Below are positions 1 to 13,752 of a DNA stretch of 64,000 nucleotides, in pieces. Below the pieces are notes generated by a model. It searched no databases. It was not told where the DNA came from and worked only from the letters and a program-made list of their open reading frames with translations. Position 1 is the stretch's first letter, and each line of letters opens with the position of its first letter. This DNA is from Sipunculus nudus (lineage: Eukaryota; Annelida; Sipuncula; Golfingiida; Sipunculidae): positions 15,685,508-15,749,507 of the forward strand of contig CM049313.1 of NCBI GenBank assembly GCA_026874595.1, written 5' to 3'. The position numbers and the translations under genes are program-made.

Positions 1-792
1 GTTCTTCCCTCTCAAAGGCATCGATAACAACCAATCACCAACTCAGTTCCTCTGCATGAAAAGCCGATAGTGAAAGTGTGTTTTGTGATGTATACCCTCT
101 CTGTGAGGTCCAAAGGTACTTTCATTCAGATGGCCGACCTAAAGCACATATAAATCACAAATATCTGAAAGTACATGGCTCCCAATGTCAATTTAATCAT
201 CCTGCCCAGTGTCCTTGTATTACACAGGTTGACAGTGATTTGTGTTATAGGACTGTGGCAATTCAATGGTACCCTGATAAATTCCCAATACAAAATTAAA
301 CATTGTATCAGTATCGTAAGATGTCATTGTATCCATACACTAATGATATTTCATTATCCATTGAGAGGTGACATCTGACATTTTAAATAGTCTTCCTGCA
401 CAAAGTGAGACAAACTAAGGTAAAATGCCATTGGTAAGAAATAAGATTAATGACTTACAACTGATTGGCTAATCCTTTGAAAACTCAAATTTATTTATGG
501 TTTGGAAATAATTTCTATGAATATAAGCTTATTCATATGTCTATAAAAGGGAAATTTCAGCTTGGTATCCAGATTACAATACATCTAATGTAAGTAGTTT
601 CCTGTATCGTATTGTAAGATAATGCACCATTTCATTCCTTTCATTTCATTTTGTATTTTTTTTAATCATGAACATTCAATTTATAATTCTAATAGCTCTA
701 TGTAAGAGCCTGGATGCAGGTGTTGCACAATAAATTGTCATTCAATCACCAGTCCAAACTACAATATAGTTTTGGAGTTATCTGCTGAATTC
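1..792. other. AT-rich stretch, no gene recognised
   Basis: Several short open frames occur, the longest reading about 80 codons from position 60 to 299 and containing a few cysteines, but it lacks a convincing ATG start, splice sites or a family I recognise. No repeat structure was noticed. Treated as non-coding. Confidence 0.4.
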
Positions 793-795
793 TTA

Positions 796-1094
796 GGGCC
801 CTTTTCCATATATGCGAATGTAGGTGTCAGTTCTGGAATCCAGCCGTGCTGGATTTCTGCGTTTGCCGCGCGGCAAACGCATTGGAATTCCGCCTTAATG
901 ATGTCACATGTGGGATTTCCCCGTACTTGTATGTTGTCTGTTCAGCTGTGTCAGGAAGGCATGTGATTGCCGCACGGCAAACGCATACAAAACGCTCACA
1001 TGGAAAAGGACTGGCCGCGCGGCAAACCCATGCATTTGCCGCGCGGCAGTTTCTGCCGCGCACATGAAACTGCCGCACACATTGAAAAGCACCC
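796..1094. mobile_element. Harbinger-like MITE with TTA target duplication and palindromic CpG-rich core
   Basis: The sequence is bounded by TTA at 793-795 and 1095-1097. The left end reads GGGCCCTTTTCCAT and the reverse complement of the right end reads GGGTGCTTTTCAAT, which match at 11 of 14 positions and so form terminal inverted repeats. A 3-bp TWA duplication is the hallmark of the PIF/Harbinger superfamily, so that assignment is made by analogy. The 299-bp body has no transposase. It is filled with variants of the GCCGCGCGGCAAACGCA motif at about 858, 967, 1012 and 1036, much richer in CpG than the AT-rich surroundings. Short open frames across it repeat the peptide FAARQTH only because the motif repeats. 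Confidence 0.6.
858..881. repeat. 24-bp perfect palindrome
   Basis: The arms TGCGTTTGCCGC (858-869) and GCGGCAAACGCA (870-881) are exact reverse complements with no loop. A second small hairpin, AATCCAGC-CGT-GCTGGATT, lies just before it at 837-855. Both sit inside the MITE at 796-1094. Confidence 0.85.
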
Positions 1095-1097
1095 TTA

Positions 1098-4000
1098 ATG
1101 TATTCTTGATGTTTTACTTTTTTTTTCATATTATATTGCAGCAAACTGTCACTTACAAGTGTAGAATTTGGATAAAGGTAAATTAATTTGCTTTAATAAC
1201 ATTATGTTTAAAACTTAAGTGAATAAAGTAAAGCACATTTTTAGTGTTTATTGTACAATGTTGTAACTTATTCTCCATTTTAGGTGCAAGGTTACTTGGG
1301 AAACAAAAAAGAGCTACATTTATAAATAAATCTGTTACACAGGATAGGACCTGTTAAGCACTGATGGTCAGCACATGAAATTTATTACAAAAGAAATGCC
1401 TCAATCAACACAACTGAATCATAAAAGTTATCTTAGTAACTGCTTTGTAAAATAAGTTTTCCAACAGGAGAGGAATCCCTCTTGATTATATAAGTACTGC
1501 TTGGTGGTGAATCAAATGACACAGGGAAGGAAAGTAATACAACTGATGATTACAGAAAGTCTAAAATTTGACAGTTCAAACAAAAATGACTTGCTTTATT
1601 GCAACTTGGGCAATGCTTAGATGCTGATGTTCAGCAAAGCAAAGACAGGTGGAGCTGTATGTGGTGCCTCAACCAATGGAGTCAGACACAGAAGTAACAT
1701 CTTCCCATCGAGGCATGTCAATCAAAGGGACTGCTGACTTGTGGTTTATTTCATAAAAAAAAATAAAATTAACCTTAAATGATGGCATGTATTATACAAA
1801 CATTCATGGAAGAAAAGAGAAAAAATACTTTTATATGTTAAGCTTAGGAATCCACAATGGAGAAAAGATCTTTTCTGGGTCTAAACTAAAACTCCAAATT
1901 TGAATGCCTTCTGCAGGTTAGATTTACCATATCAAATGCTGGTACAACAGCTGAGGTAGAAAAAACAGCATTTTTCCAGTCTTCTGTGAACCATGATCAT
2001 GGTTTAATAATCGATCATGTAAGCCTGAGAGAATACAGTGATCACTCAACACATACATTCATCATCTCCACACAGAACAGCTGCTGACAGCCAAAAAAAG
2101 GTAACGGGCAAAACTTGTTTACGTCTCAGAGAGAAAAAGGAAAATAGCTGATTATTCAAAGAGTACCTTGGTGATCCCACTGCAAATTTATGAACCATGT
2201 GCAATATAACAAGAAAAACAAGTTATCCGTTAAAAGTTTTTTCACAATAGTTTTTTCATACCACCTTTATAAAGTTATAGTCACTGTGCTGATTTGTGTG
2301 CCAAATGATGGATTATATCAATGACTGGCCATTTTCCTTCATATGGAATAAATTGGTAGGTGTTTTTTTGCATAATCGGTCATAAATGATATCAATGTAT
2401 GCACTTGCAAGGAAGTTGTAGTAAATTAGGGGGAAAAAGATGTTTTAATCATGTCAGAAATATAACAAAGAGAGAACATAGAGATGTATGATATTAAATA
2501 AATCAGAACATAATATAGAGGCCCCCTGTGTCAATAACCTGGCTGTTATCTTGACCTATCAGTATAAATTAATAATGTACAAGTAGACACATATATTCCT
2601 TATGTTCAGAATTTAGAACCTGTGATGCAGAATTGGACATGCGTTATGTGGAAGGCGTATAGAGAAATTTCATGTACATGTACCTGCACGGCGGCAATCA
2701 TCTTTTCTGTATGTTGCCCCTCAATACCATGCGGAACCGGCAAAAATCGCTACATGGAGTGATTCATTTTGACCGATATGCATCGCGTGCTGGATATGCA
2801 CATAAGCAATCTCACCTTATTTATTTTGTCAATAGCGATTTTGTCCTCATCCCGCATATTGTACATAAGGAATATTAGCTTAAATCAATTCAATAGATTT
2901 CACTTTAATATAGAAGGAACATTTAATCAATTAATGCAATACCATCAGTCTTTTTTCAGTCACTGAGCATGATTTTATACCGAATTCCTACGACTACCAT
3001 TTATCTTTGGAAACTTTCTAATGAACATTTACCAAACATTTACTTCATCAGAATGACACAGTTGTGCCAGAATCTACACCATACGAGGACAAACAAGCAA
3101 TCAACGGACATTGTCCTGAGTCCTGACTTAAGCACAATAGTCCAAGTGCGTTAACTGGTATCATGTGAAAGTGATGAGCTAACTGATACTGTAGAGTCGT
3201 GGCATATCAATAACAGGTAAAAGCTACATGAGCTCATCAGACACAGGTGTGGCTGCCTCCGTGCTGAACCTATTCAAATTTTCAATTATAAACCTGTCAA
3301 TACCACACATGAAATATATGTCTGGGCCCTATTAGAAGCTATTTCTAAAACTATTGAGCCTATTCATATAGAAAATGTGCACCTTCGTACCCAAACTGAC
3401 AACTTATTGACTCTCCATATATAACACTGTCAGTTATATACTAAAACATACATGTGGAGCCAATTTCCCGCATTATTGTATTGACCCCTGATACTCCAGT
3501 TGTATACAAGTTCCAAAGCTGAATCATGCACAAGCTACTAAATTTCATTTTATCATGTCTATATCATCATTATACTCCTGTAATTTAACATAACTTTATC
3601 ACATTATTAGCCCTAACATTATATCATACATAATGTAATACTTCATATCTGAATATAACTTATTTTTCTCTTTGTTAATTACTTGTATAGTAAGTATATT
3701 TTATTAAAATCATTTATATATGATTGTCTCTATCCAGGGAACCCCTGAATCTGTGACTGTTCCAATTACAACCTCAGTATGTCTTTCCATGCATCAGACA
3801 AAATGAATGACCCTGACATTGACTAACAAGGTCATGCACCAGTTCTCGTGCAACCACCTAATATCAATCACAATGTAAAAATCAACAGAACAAACAAGCA
3901 GGATTGAGAACAAATTGAAGCCTTTGAGGGGACCAGATTCCTATTTAGATCACTGGCTCCAACATGGAGGACCCATTAATCTCATATCAGAAAATCTACA

Positions 4001-7000
4001 ACTGGTACGGCTCAAGGTTTTAAGGGACCTCAAGGCCAAGTGGTCTGAAGACTTTAGCCTATAAGAAGCTACCTGCAAGATGAACAGCATCACAGTCTAG
4101 GCATATACACTGCCACTGGCCTTCTCAAGCAAATATTTAATTAAGATTTCAAATATCAGAATTTTGCACACAACACACACATATATTACACATATAATTT
4201 TTTTTCTCTCTAGTAACCTTGTGTTAGGTAACAGCTGTGAAAAGCAGTAGAAAGCCAAATAACCTCTGCATTCAAATCCAAACTCAGATTTAATTAGATC
4301 TTTAAATTTAATTTCACTGTACAACATTCATACATGTGCAATGTATAGCAAATTTCACTTATATAAGAATGCCTGTGTACATGAACTAAACAATTTACTG
4401 AGCCATGTGAATAAGAATAATGCATAAACCTGTTCATAACAAAGGCCATAAAGTGAAGGCTACATGGTAATACATGAGCTGTTCACATGATTACAACACA
4501 AACCCATGTCAGTGTGCTAACAAAACAACCAGGAGTTTATGAGACAATCTGTAAACTATAACAGCATTAAGCTAAAACAATCAGGGCCCTGACGATACAC
4601 AATACATCAGTTCACAAACAGAAAGTCACACATTGTATGTTTATCATCCGATGTAACAATATTAGTGCTCTGATGAAATACAATTAAATCAATGTAAAAG
4701 ACGCATGCATGTCAAAATTTAATATATCTCCTGTTGACAAATAATAAGGTATATATGTAGGGTGAGATGCCATAACAGGATTAGTTCCAAATGTCAAGAC
4801 TTGGGGCATTTTTTCATCTTAAAGTTAGGATTATTTTGTACTGTTTACGATATGAAAAATGAGGAAAGGTGAATTTCATGTTAAAAAACAGAGGCAGACG
4901 AGGTCCTTTAAAAGGCCTCTAAAATAAACCCTGCATACTGATTTTATTCCGGTTCTTCATAAATAACTAAATTAGATTATTATTAAACAATAATGGTACA
5001 AATGGCCAAACCTTTCCTATTAAAGTTTGTTCTTCAGTACAGTATTAAGGCATCTCTTGTGCAGTCAAGACATTCCTTGATCTAGATACTGGCTGTGTCA
5101 ATTTCAACCACAAGAGATCTGTGATCTAAAAATAACCTGTGATTAGATTTGTTTTGAAAGCAATGCATGATGGGAATCATGAAAAGCTTATTACAGTCAC
5201 CTGCATGGTTGACCATTTCACATTGACGATTCATAATACAGGTCTGTACGATTCAGCAGACCTATTTTGTAGGTCTATAAAGTACTCTTAAAGGAGCTCC
5301 CTGCAGTATCAAGTTGCCATTTTTAGTTATTATTTATGCCAACAGTTCCAAGTTGGATTTCACAATATCTCAGTCACTCAGTGTCATATGTGGTTAGGTA
5401 TATACCACAGGTATTAGCAAAGTTTATGATAGAACTTCTGCAATCCAGTTTTTTTATAGTTTTACAAAACAAAACCTTGGTACCCATATTCTTGTATAAA
5501 AAGGGGACATTTGTATGATGAATCAATAAATATCTACACAACTTTGTTGTTTAAACATCAAGCCAGTGTTAATCTAAGATCTGTTATTCCTGTTGTATCA
5601 TTATGCCTGGGAAACACAATGAACCTTTAATGCACAGTCAGGGTACAGACATTTTTTTAAATAATGTCTTCTGAATGTTCAACAATTAACAACCATTCAT
5701 ATAACCACTTTGAAGTTTTTACGGGTCTCAATACCAGAGCTGGCACAGGGCCAAGAATCAGAACAAGAAAAGTGCTCCTCTAACAAAACATTACAAAACT
5801 GGATAACATATAGAAACATATCATGTCAAATGTCCTTGTTATACGCTTGTATTTGACAAAAACACAGTTATATGGATGAATTCACTGCCACTTGTTCAAA
5901 AAAGTATATTTCATTAGGAAGTGAACAGAAAGGAATACAACAAATAAATTGTAACTAAAAACAGATTACACTGCAGGATACACATATAATGTGGGAAATT
6001 TATCTTTCTTCATTTATGTTAACACGATTCATTATAACTTTATACTCAATATGGAACAAGGGACCCATAGGTCACAGCGCTCAGCTGTTATATATGATAA
6101 AAAAATATGATTTGGGAAAGAGGCACATGCTTGTTTTGTGTGGTAATAAATATAAGCTTTATTATGAGTTGTTGGTGTTTTATAGCTTATGTATGATTCT
6201 GATAGTATCTTTGGAGACAGGGAAGAGGATTGATTTCATTTATTTTATTAACATATGGAGTGCTTTTGTCACACGATTTTGACTTGGCCATATAACTTAT
6301 AAGCAGCACATATTATAAAAGAGTTTAACTATTTATTAAAATTTAATAACAAATATTGTGCCAATATAATTTTTATTTAAAAAAATAAGAAGAAAATCAT
6401 ATGATTTTTTAAAATAAAATATAACTGAAATGATTATTGAAATAATATTATAGAATATATTCATGAATGCATTCATGAATACATTTTGAAAGTATCTGCA
6501 CTGGTATTCAAATACTTTCATTTTTACCTGAATTCCCATTCTTATGCAATAAAATTTTTTAATGCAGCTTTTTATTTATATTCGTATTCAAATACATTTG
6601 CAAAGCATTCGCACCATGTCTAGTATTTATTCAGTTTTAGCCAAACCAAGATGTTGAGAATCCAGAATATACAAAATTCACAAATTTAAATAATGATCAT
6701 AAGTACCTGGTTTTATGGCTTTTATTTATATTAAAAAAATAAATGTAATATATTCACTTTGGACTACTTTCACATCAATCTACACACTAGACACAGTAGG
6801 AATCTAGATTAAAATCAACTGCATCTTTGTCTATCATTAATTTCCTTCGTATGATCCCTTATGATTAGTAATGAATAATATGATTTATTTTTTTTTCATT
6901 AAAATTTCACTGAAAAATACCATAGGTGACTGCATAATGTTATTTGGAATAACACTGACATTCTATCCATCCATACAAGATTCTTACATCATCAGTAACT

Positions 7001-7380
7001 GCAAGTTAATTTTCTGTTACTCATCAACTAACAGATTCCTTTTCTATTAACTTTTCTTTAATTTGTTATAAAAACCAATACAAAATTATTAATTTATTGT
7101 TTATTGTTATGTTGTTTTTCAAAACAACTACTAGATGAGTTGGGGTGGACACCTGGATCAACTGTGGCTGGGCATTAACGGCCTGGCTGCCCCAGTGTAT
7201 GCTTCGCTCAAGCATGCATAATCTGATGAAAGGTCAACAAGGTCAACATACAGGTGACTGAAGAGGGGCTGGATTTAGCCTGGGTCTGACATGGTCTCAT
7301 ATAAACATTAATAAAAGCTACAATATTTGGCCAATTTCTTTCAGCTTTCTAAACTACAAAGATGAAATCCTTATGTGTGC
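1098..7380. other. Long AT-rich interval without recognisable gene
   Basis: I read this 6.3-kb stretch on both strands and saw only open frames under 100 codons, poly-A and poly-T runs and isolated TA-rich tracts. No splice-framed coding segment, transposon protein or tandem array could be supported. It could be intron or intergenic DNA. Confidence 0.4.
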
Positions 7381-7420
7381 ATGATATGAAAATTATATCA
7401 ACAGTGCTCTCAGGAAACAA

Positions 7421-8722
7421 ACGTGCCACGGTCAAAGTTGGGCAAAATTTAAGGTACTAATTTTATATTTATACTAATAACTTATAAAATTTGAAAAATT
7501 CAGATCTAATAAGTGGTATTCAATTGAATCTTGATTAAATAATATTACATCCCTGACAAAAAAATCTCTAGCTTCAGCAATCCTCTTGTTAAGGGAGTAA
7601 ATATATTTCTTGATTTTTTAAAAAGTGCATTATGTTTGGGCCCATAACTTACAACAATTACACAATACTGACATCATTTCTGGCATGTGCATAGCTAATG
7701 TATAGAAAAATATGTATATTATATATGATCAAAGTCAGATAGTGGTTTTGATATTAGGCAGTCTTACAGTGTAACAATGAGTTTTTAATGGAAAAATGAA
7801 GTTTTTCATTAATATTTCAAAGGAATTAAGTCTTAGTGATAAAATTCTTGGCATGGTAGGGGATTTTGGAGACATCTAACTGTATGCTAAATTTAAGGAA
7901 CTTAGAGCTGAAGCTGGGGAGCTGAGCTCTAGCAAACTGCATAACACTAGCTTGATGTAAACTTGATGTGACATGGTGCTTGAAAACTTGAATAAAATCT
8001 ACAGTTTTTGATCAACTAGTTTGAAGTTTCAAATTTTTGGTGTTAACAGACAAAACGCTAACAAAAACATGCTGTGAAAATTAAATCCACAGTACTTACA
8101 AGAAAAAAACGTGCCATGGTCAAACTTGGGCAAAATTTAAGGTACCAATTTTATATTTTTGCCAATATTTAAAAAAATTTAACAGATTTTGATCTAATTT
8201 TTGGTATACAATTGAATTTTGATCAATTAAAGTTGTATTACTGAAAAAAGTCCCTACCTTTAACAGTTTTGGTCTTAAGTGACCAAATATCTTTCCTGAT
8301 TTTTTACAAAGTCCATTATGTTTTGGCCCATAACTTTTTTAAATTAAATAATACTGACTTAATTTCTGGCATGTACATAGGAACTATATAGAGGAATATT
8401 TATGGTAAATATGAAGAAAACCAGATGAGTGGTTTTGATATTAGGCAGTCCTGAAGTGTGAAAATAGATTTCTAATAAAAAATTGAGGTTTTTCCTTAAT
8501 ATCTCGAAGGAATGAAGTCCTATTGACCCAATTTTCGGCATGGTAGGAGATTTTTGGGACATCTAACTGTATGGCAAATTTCAGATTCGTAGGTCCAATG
8601 GTGTCAAAACGTGCCAGCCTTACGGACGGACATCTGCCCAGATGGACGGACAGACGGACAGAAGAACAACGGACAATGGACCACGACTATAGCTCAGATG
8701 ACTTATAGTCAGCTGAGCTAAA
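7421..8722. repeat. Two diverged direct units of about 690 bp with GGACGGAC-type tail
   Basis: A unit beginning ACGTGCCACGGTCAAAG at 7421 recurs as ACGTGCCATGGTCAAAC at 8109, an offset of 688 bp, and homology runs through the phrases ATTATGTTTGGGCCCATAAC, TTTCTGGCATGT and GGTTTTGATATTAGGCAGTC in both units. A third ACGTGCC at 8609 starts the tail. The tail carries tandem GGACGGACAGAC-like words (about 8630-8665) and ends TCAGATGACTTATAGTCAGCTGAGCTAA at about 8695-8722. The same end, in reverse orientation, starts the next repeat block at 9418. I regard it as a dispersed mollusc-type element with internal tandem units; no protein is encoded. Confidence 0.65.
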
Positions 8723-9417
8723 AAGACTTCTTTTTTTAATAATAAATTTTATTGCTGAAAAATCATACAATACACATGTCACATATAATTGTACACAATC
8801 ACATCAAATACAATATATTCAAATATATACAAAGCACATTGCCTGGATATTATTCCCACTATACTTCAAATTTTCAATCCTTGTAATTGTACATGCAGTA
8901 TATACGTGGTCTTTGCGGAATCCATTAACCCCTTGTTTTTTCTTTTAATACTAAAACTACAATGCTATTGTATGTTAAAAATGCTTCCTTATTTTTTCCA
9001 TTTTTCTAAATGTGCAATAATCTTATTTTTCTGTTTTGCTATTATATATTCAATTTATAAAACACTTTATTTGGTGAGTGTTATTCTATTCTCAACGCAT
9101 ACAAATACCTTGTCACATATATAATTCCACCCCTTGTTATCGCATATGACAGCAGGTTTACCTAATAGAGCTATTGAGATATGCAAGGTACTGCTGCATG
9201 CAAGGCACTTTAGTCTTGACTAAAAACGCGTAATTTCATTAGTTATAGGCATATATATATGTAGGCAGGGCATGTTTAATATTTTCACATAAAAAATCCA
9301 ATGTTTGGTCAAAATGTTGAATTAAAATATCCTCAACGATAAAAGCATACTAAAATTCAAGGCTACATGAAATTCATTTTAGAATTATTTTGATTATGCA
9401 CTTTGCGAGGTTTTATT
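8723..9417. other. Spacer between two convergent repeat ends
   Basis: An open frame of 111 codons (8789-9124) lies here, but it is AT-driven and hydrophobic with no recognisable motif. The stretch separates the element ends at 8722 and 9418, which are inverted copies of the same terminal sequence. Confidence 0.35.
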
Positions 9418-11015
9418 AGCTCAGCTGACTGGAAGTCATCTGAGCTATAGCGATCACTCTTTGTCCATCCAGCCGTCAGGCTATCCGGCCTTCTGTCCGT
9501 TAACAAGGCATAAATTGTAACCACAGGACCTGGAATCTTCTAACTTTACATCCAGGGAGATCCATGAAAAATCTCCTAGGAAACCTGGAATTAGGTCTCT
9601 GTTACCCATATTCTTCAAGCTATGGGGCTCCGAAGTACTCTCCTCCCCCCCCCCCCCCCCCGAATAATGAAAAATTTGATACAAAAGCTCAAATATCTGA
9701 ACAACTAATGCATTGAAAACCATGATTCTTTGCATGGATATTAATCATGGAGTGTTTCATCAGTTTCTGCAGACTGGTGGAGCCACCTGTATTTTTCGAT
9801 ATTTTAATGATTTTTTTTCTCTATTTTGAGACCTTAAAAGATGCAGTCATCTGTTAACAGGGCACAAATTGTAAACGCTGGACCTGGAATCTTCTAACTT
9901 TACATCCAGATAGGTTCAAGAAAAGTCTCTTTTGAAACCTGGAATTAGGTCTCTGTTACCCAAAACATGTGAGCTATGAGGCTTCCAAGAACCCCCCCCC
10001 CCCAAGAATAATAGAAACTTTGATACAAAAGCTTAAGTATCTGAACAACTTATGCATGGATCACCATGATTCTTAGCATGGATATTGAGCATGGGGTGTT
10101 ACATCAGTTTTTGCAGAATGGTGGTGCCACCTGTATTTTTCAATTTTTTATACGATTTTATTTATCTATTTTTGAGACCTTAAAAGATGCAGTCATCTGT
10201 TAACAGGGCACAAACCATAACGACTAGACCTAGAATCTTTTTTCTTGACATGCTGGGAGGCCCATGAAAAGTCTCAATGGAAACCTGGAATTAGGTCTCT
10301 GTTACCCATATTGTCCGAGTTATGGAGCTCAGAAGTACCCCCCAGAATAACAAAAAATTTGATACAAAAGCTCTGGTATCTGAATAACTAGTGCATTGAT
10401 CGGCATTATTCTTTGCATGCATATGCATCATGGTGTGTTTCATCAGTTTCTGGTGACTGGTGGCTCCACTTGTTTTTTTCCATTTTTTAAGATTTTTGTT
10501 CTCTATTTTGAGACCGATGTGGTCGTCCCTTAACAGGGCTAAAATTGTAACCATTGGTCCTAGAATCTTCAAACTTGACATCCAGGAAGATCTGTAAAAG
10601 TCTCCTTGGAAACGTAAATTACGGTCTCTGTTACCTATATTTTCTGAGCTATGGGGCTTATAAGCACCCCTCAGAATAATTGAAAATTTGATACCAAAGT
10701 AGGGCACAAATCATAACCATGGGGCTCAGAATCTTCTAACTTGACATCCTGAGAGTTCCTAAAAAGTTCTCCCCAGAAACCTAAAATTGGGTCACAGTTA
10801 ACCTATATTCTCAGAGTTTTGGGGTATGTTTGAGCACCCAAGAAATAATGCAAAATACACACAAACCGCGAGATTCCTCATGAAAGGCTGGTTGGATTGT
10901 CATCAAATTTGTTGTGCTTATGGGTCTTGATGAACCTATCTTAATTAGTTGTCTGTGCAAGGACATATTATCAACATGTCAGTCGGCTGAGCGTCATGAC
11001 CCACGGGTCTCTTGT
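9418..11015. repeat. Complex repeat with tandem units of about 345 bp
   Basis: The block opens with TAGCTCAGCTGACTGGAAGT, the inverted counterpart of the end at 8722, followed by a short TCCGGCCTTCTGTCCG-like tail. A segment containing TTAACARGGCAYAAATTGTAA and GGACCTGGAATCTTCTAAC then recurs from about 9496, 9848, 10193 and 10528, with a shorter partial unit from about 10700. The spacing is about 345, 345, 335 and 170 bp. Units carry homopolymer C runs (9645-9661 and about 9992-10003). The block closes with GTCAGTCGGCTGAGCGTCATGACC near 10980-11004. No coding function is seen. Confidence 0.65.
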
Positions 11016-11152
11016 TAATGAACTTATGACTATTTGTTATTCAATCCAGTATTCAAATAAATTTCAAGTAATCATGATATCATTTAAATATATATTATAA
11101 TTTAATTATTATAATTTATATTATAAGTCATAATATAATTATATTTTAAAGA

Positions 11153-12650
11153 CTAGATGTGTCGGAACGACACGAATGCCCCCGCCTGGGGCAAATTAGA
11201 AACATTTGTTAAATTTTGTAATTTTTTTTTAAGTTCAGGAAGTGTTGTATGGTCAAAAGTAGGTCAACAAGGGCAAAATGCAAACTCGATCTGTAAAGGG
11301 TCATTATCAAGCAACACACCAAAAATCAGACCAGTATCCGAAGCATTGTGAAAAAAGTCCATATATGTGCATTTTTCATGAAAATTTCTGTCTTTCATGA
11401 AATTTTCTATGTTCAGGATCTGTCATATGGTGAAAAATAGGTTAACTGGGACGAAATGCGAACTCGATCTGTAAGTGGTCATTATGCCCCCACAGACCAA
11501 ACATTAGGCCAGTATCTGTAAGCATTGCATTGCGAAACTAGAATATTAGCAAAATTTGATAATCATTTATAAATTTAAATTGGAGAGGTATATACCATGT
11601 TTCATAACAATCCACCAAATGCTTCCTGAGAAATAAGCTCCTAAGTTTTTTTCTATAAAAAAGCTCTGTGACCTTGAAAAGTAGGTCAAGATCACCCATC
11701 TTTGAACTTGACCAAGATTTTGTAAATATAATGCAATAGGACTGAAGAAATGAAGTTCCTGTGTTGAATACCTTTGGAGATATCCTGCATAAAATTTCAT
11801 CAAAAAATCAGAAATTGCAGGTGGGGCCACCAAAATTGTGCAGCACATACAGACCATCAGTCCCAATGATCATAGTAAGTTTTGTGAAAATCCACACAAT
11901 GGTTCCTGAGATATAAACTTCTGAGTGTTTTTCTATAATCAGCTCTAAAATGTAGAAAAATGGGTCAAGGTCACCCATCTTCGAACTTGACCGAGATTTT
12001 ATCGATATACATCTTCACTGCTGAAATAAAATTCCAACGGTGAATCCTTTTAGAGATATCCCGCTCACAAGGTAAAAGTTAACAGACGCGGAACGGACGG
12101 ACGGATGGACAGACACCGGACAGACAGATGGACAGATGGACAGCTTGGGTGACGACAATAGCCAATCAGCCTATGAGCTGAGGGCTAAAAACGGCTGTAC
12201 ATGTGTATTTGTCATGAAAATTTCTATTTTTCATGAATTTTTCTAAGTTTCGGAGCCGTATAACGGTCAAAATTAGGTCAACCGGGACGAAACATGAACT
12301 CGATCTGTAACTGGTCTATATCTGCTCACACACCAAAAATCAAACCAATATCTGCAGGCATTGCGAAAAAAAGTCCGTACATGTGTATCTGTCATGAATA
12401 TTTCTATTTTTCATGAAATTTTCTAAGTTTAGGAGCCGTAAAACGGTCGAAAGTAGGTCAACCGGGACGAAACGCGAACTCAATCTGTAACTGGTCTATA
12501 TCTGCCCACACACCAAAAATCAGGCCAATATCTGCAGGCATTGCGAAAAAAAGTCCGTACAACTGTTTGATTTCGGAATGACGGAAGGACGGAAGGACGG
12601 AATGACGGACATGGGTAAAACTAAGTGGCCGGGGCATAATAAAATAACTC
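11153..12650. repeat. Dispersed repeat with internal tandem units and GGACGGAC-type words
   Basis: The block starts with the small hairpin GTGTCG-GAA-CGACAC (11159-11173) followed by AATGCCCCCGCC. Segments containing GGTCAACNGGGACGAAA, AACTCGATCTGTAA and CCAATATCTGCAGGCATTGCG recur. The two clearest units of about 180 bp are at roughly 12190-12369 and 12370-12560. A tail of GGACGGACGGATGGACAGAC-like words occurs at about 12090-12150 and another at 12575-12610. It ends at GTGGCCGGGGCATAATAA. Open frames inside, for example the 99 codons at 11567-11866 on the minus strand, are treated as chance. Confidence 0.6.
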
Positions 12651-12979
12651 CTTCATAGGTCTGGGTGTTTATTGTTTTTATTCACGTTACATAAAAGATC
12701 ATGTAGGTCATATTAGTTAATCAAAAGACACAGGCATTTAGGTAGTACTCATTATATACATGATAGTGTAAACACGATAGGAGACTGCATCATGTAAGAG
12801 TATGGAAAATCATGGAAAATGGACATGGACATTTCAGGTTGTTTCAGGCTGTTAAATATCATGGAATTTCGGTAATTCAAGGGTTCAAGAATGGAAATTC
12901 TTCATACTTTATACAGATCTAACAAGGAATAACTATAGATATGTATTTCTTCTTGCGTATAGCTTGCCTCTTTAAAGAT

Positions 12980-13744
12980 CGTCTGTAAATAATTTGGTTT
13001 GTTCCACTGCCCAATTTATAATCCCTGAAATTCTTAAAAAATGGGATAAAGAGGCCAAATTTGTACTTTTGAGGAATTCCTTATGTCAATCATCATATTA
13101 ATTCACCGAAATGCCGCCCCCCTAATTGTGCAAATTGTTGGCTAATCATTTGGTAGGTTCCACTGTCCAGTTTATAATCCTTAAAAATCTTGAAATGGGA
13201 CAAAAAGACCAAATTTGTACTTTTTGAGGAACTTATGCCACTCATTATACTAAATCCAAGAAATGCCGCCCCCGAAAATGTGCAAATCGTTCGCTAATCA
13301 TTTTGTAGGTTCCACTGCCCAGTTTATAATCCTTAAAATACTTGAAATGGGAAAAAAAGCCAAATTTGTACTTTTTGAGGAACTCCTTATGCCACTCATT
13401 ATACTAAATCCAAAAAATGCTGCCACCAGAAATGTGCAAATCGTTCGCTAATCATTTTGTAGGTTCCACTGCCCAGTTTATTATCCTTAAAATACTTAAA
13501 ATGGGAAAAAGCCAAATTTGTACTTTTTGAGGAATTCCTTATGTTACTTATATTAATTCACCGAAATGCCGCCCCCCTTAGTGTGCAAATCGTTCGCTAA
13601 TCATTCGGTAGGTTCCACTGTCCAGTTTATAATTCCTGGAACACTTGAAAATGGGACAAAATTCCCCCTGAAATGCCGCCCCCCAAAATGTGCCGCCCGG
13701 GGCGGACCGCCCCTGGTGCCCCCCCCCCCTTAGGTACGCCACTG
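12980..13744. mobile_element. Tandem array of about 150 bp ending in a hAT-like terminus
   Basis: Units containing CCACTGCCCAGTTTATAATCC, CCAAATTTGTACTTTTTGAGG and AAATGCCGCCCCC recur. The AAATGCNGCC landmark lies near 13110, 13261, 13415, 13563 and 13671, so the period is about 150 bp and the last unit is short. After the array comes a GC-rich stretch with the inverted words GGGGCGG/CCGCCCC and a run of C, ending TTAGGTACGCCACTG at 13744. On the other strand that end reads CAGTGGCGTACCTAA, which resembles hAT transposon ends. The opposite terminus was not found, so this may be a one-ended or rearranged copy. Confidence 0.55.
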
Positions 13745-13752
13745 GGTGTCAT

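Noticed and set aside
827-1186. Several overlapping frames with FAARQTH repeats as a peptide family
   Set aside because: The peptide repeats arise from the palindromic GCCGCGCGGCAAACGCA DNA motif read in different frames and on both strands.
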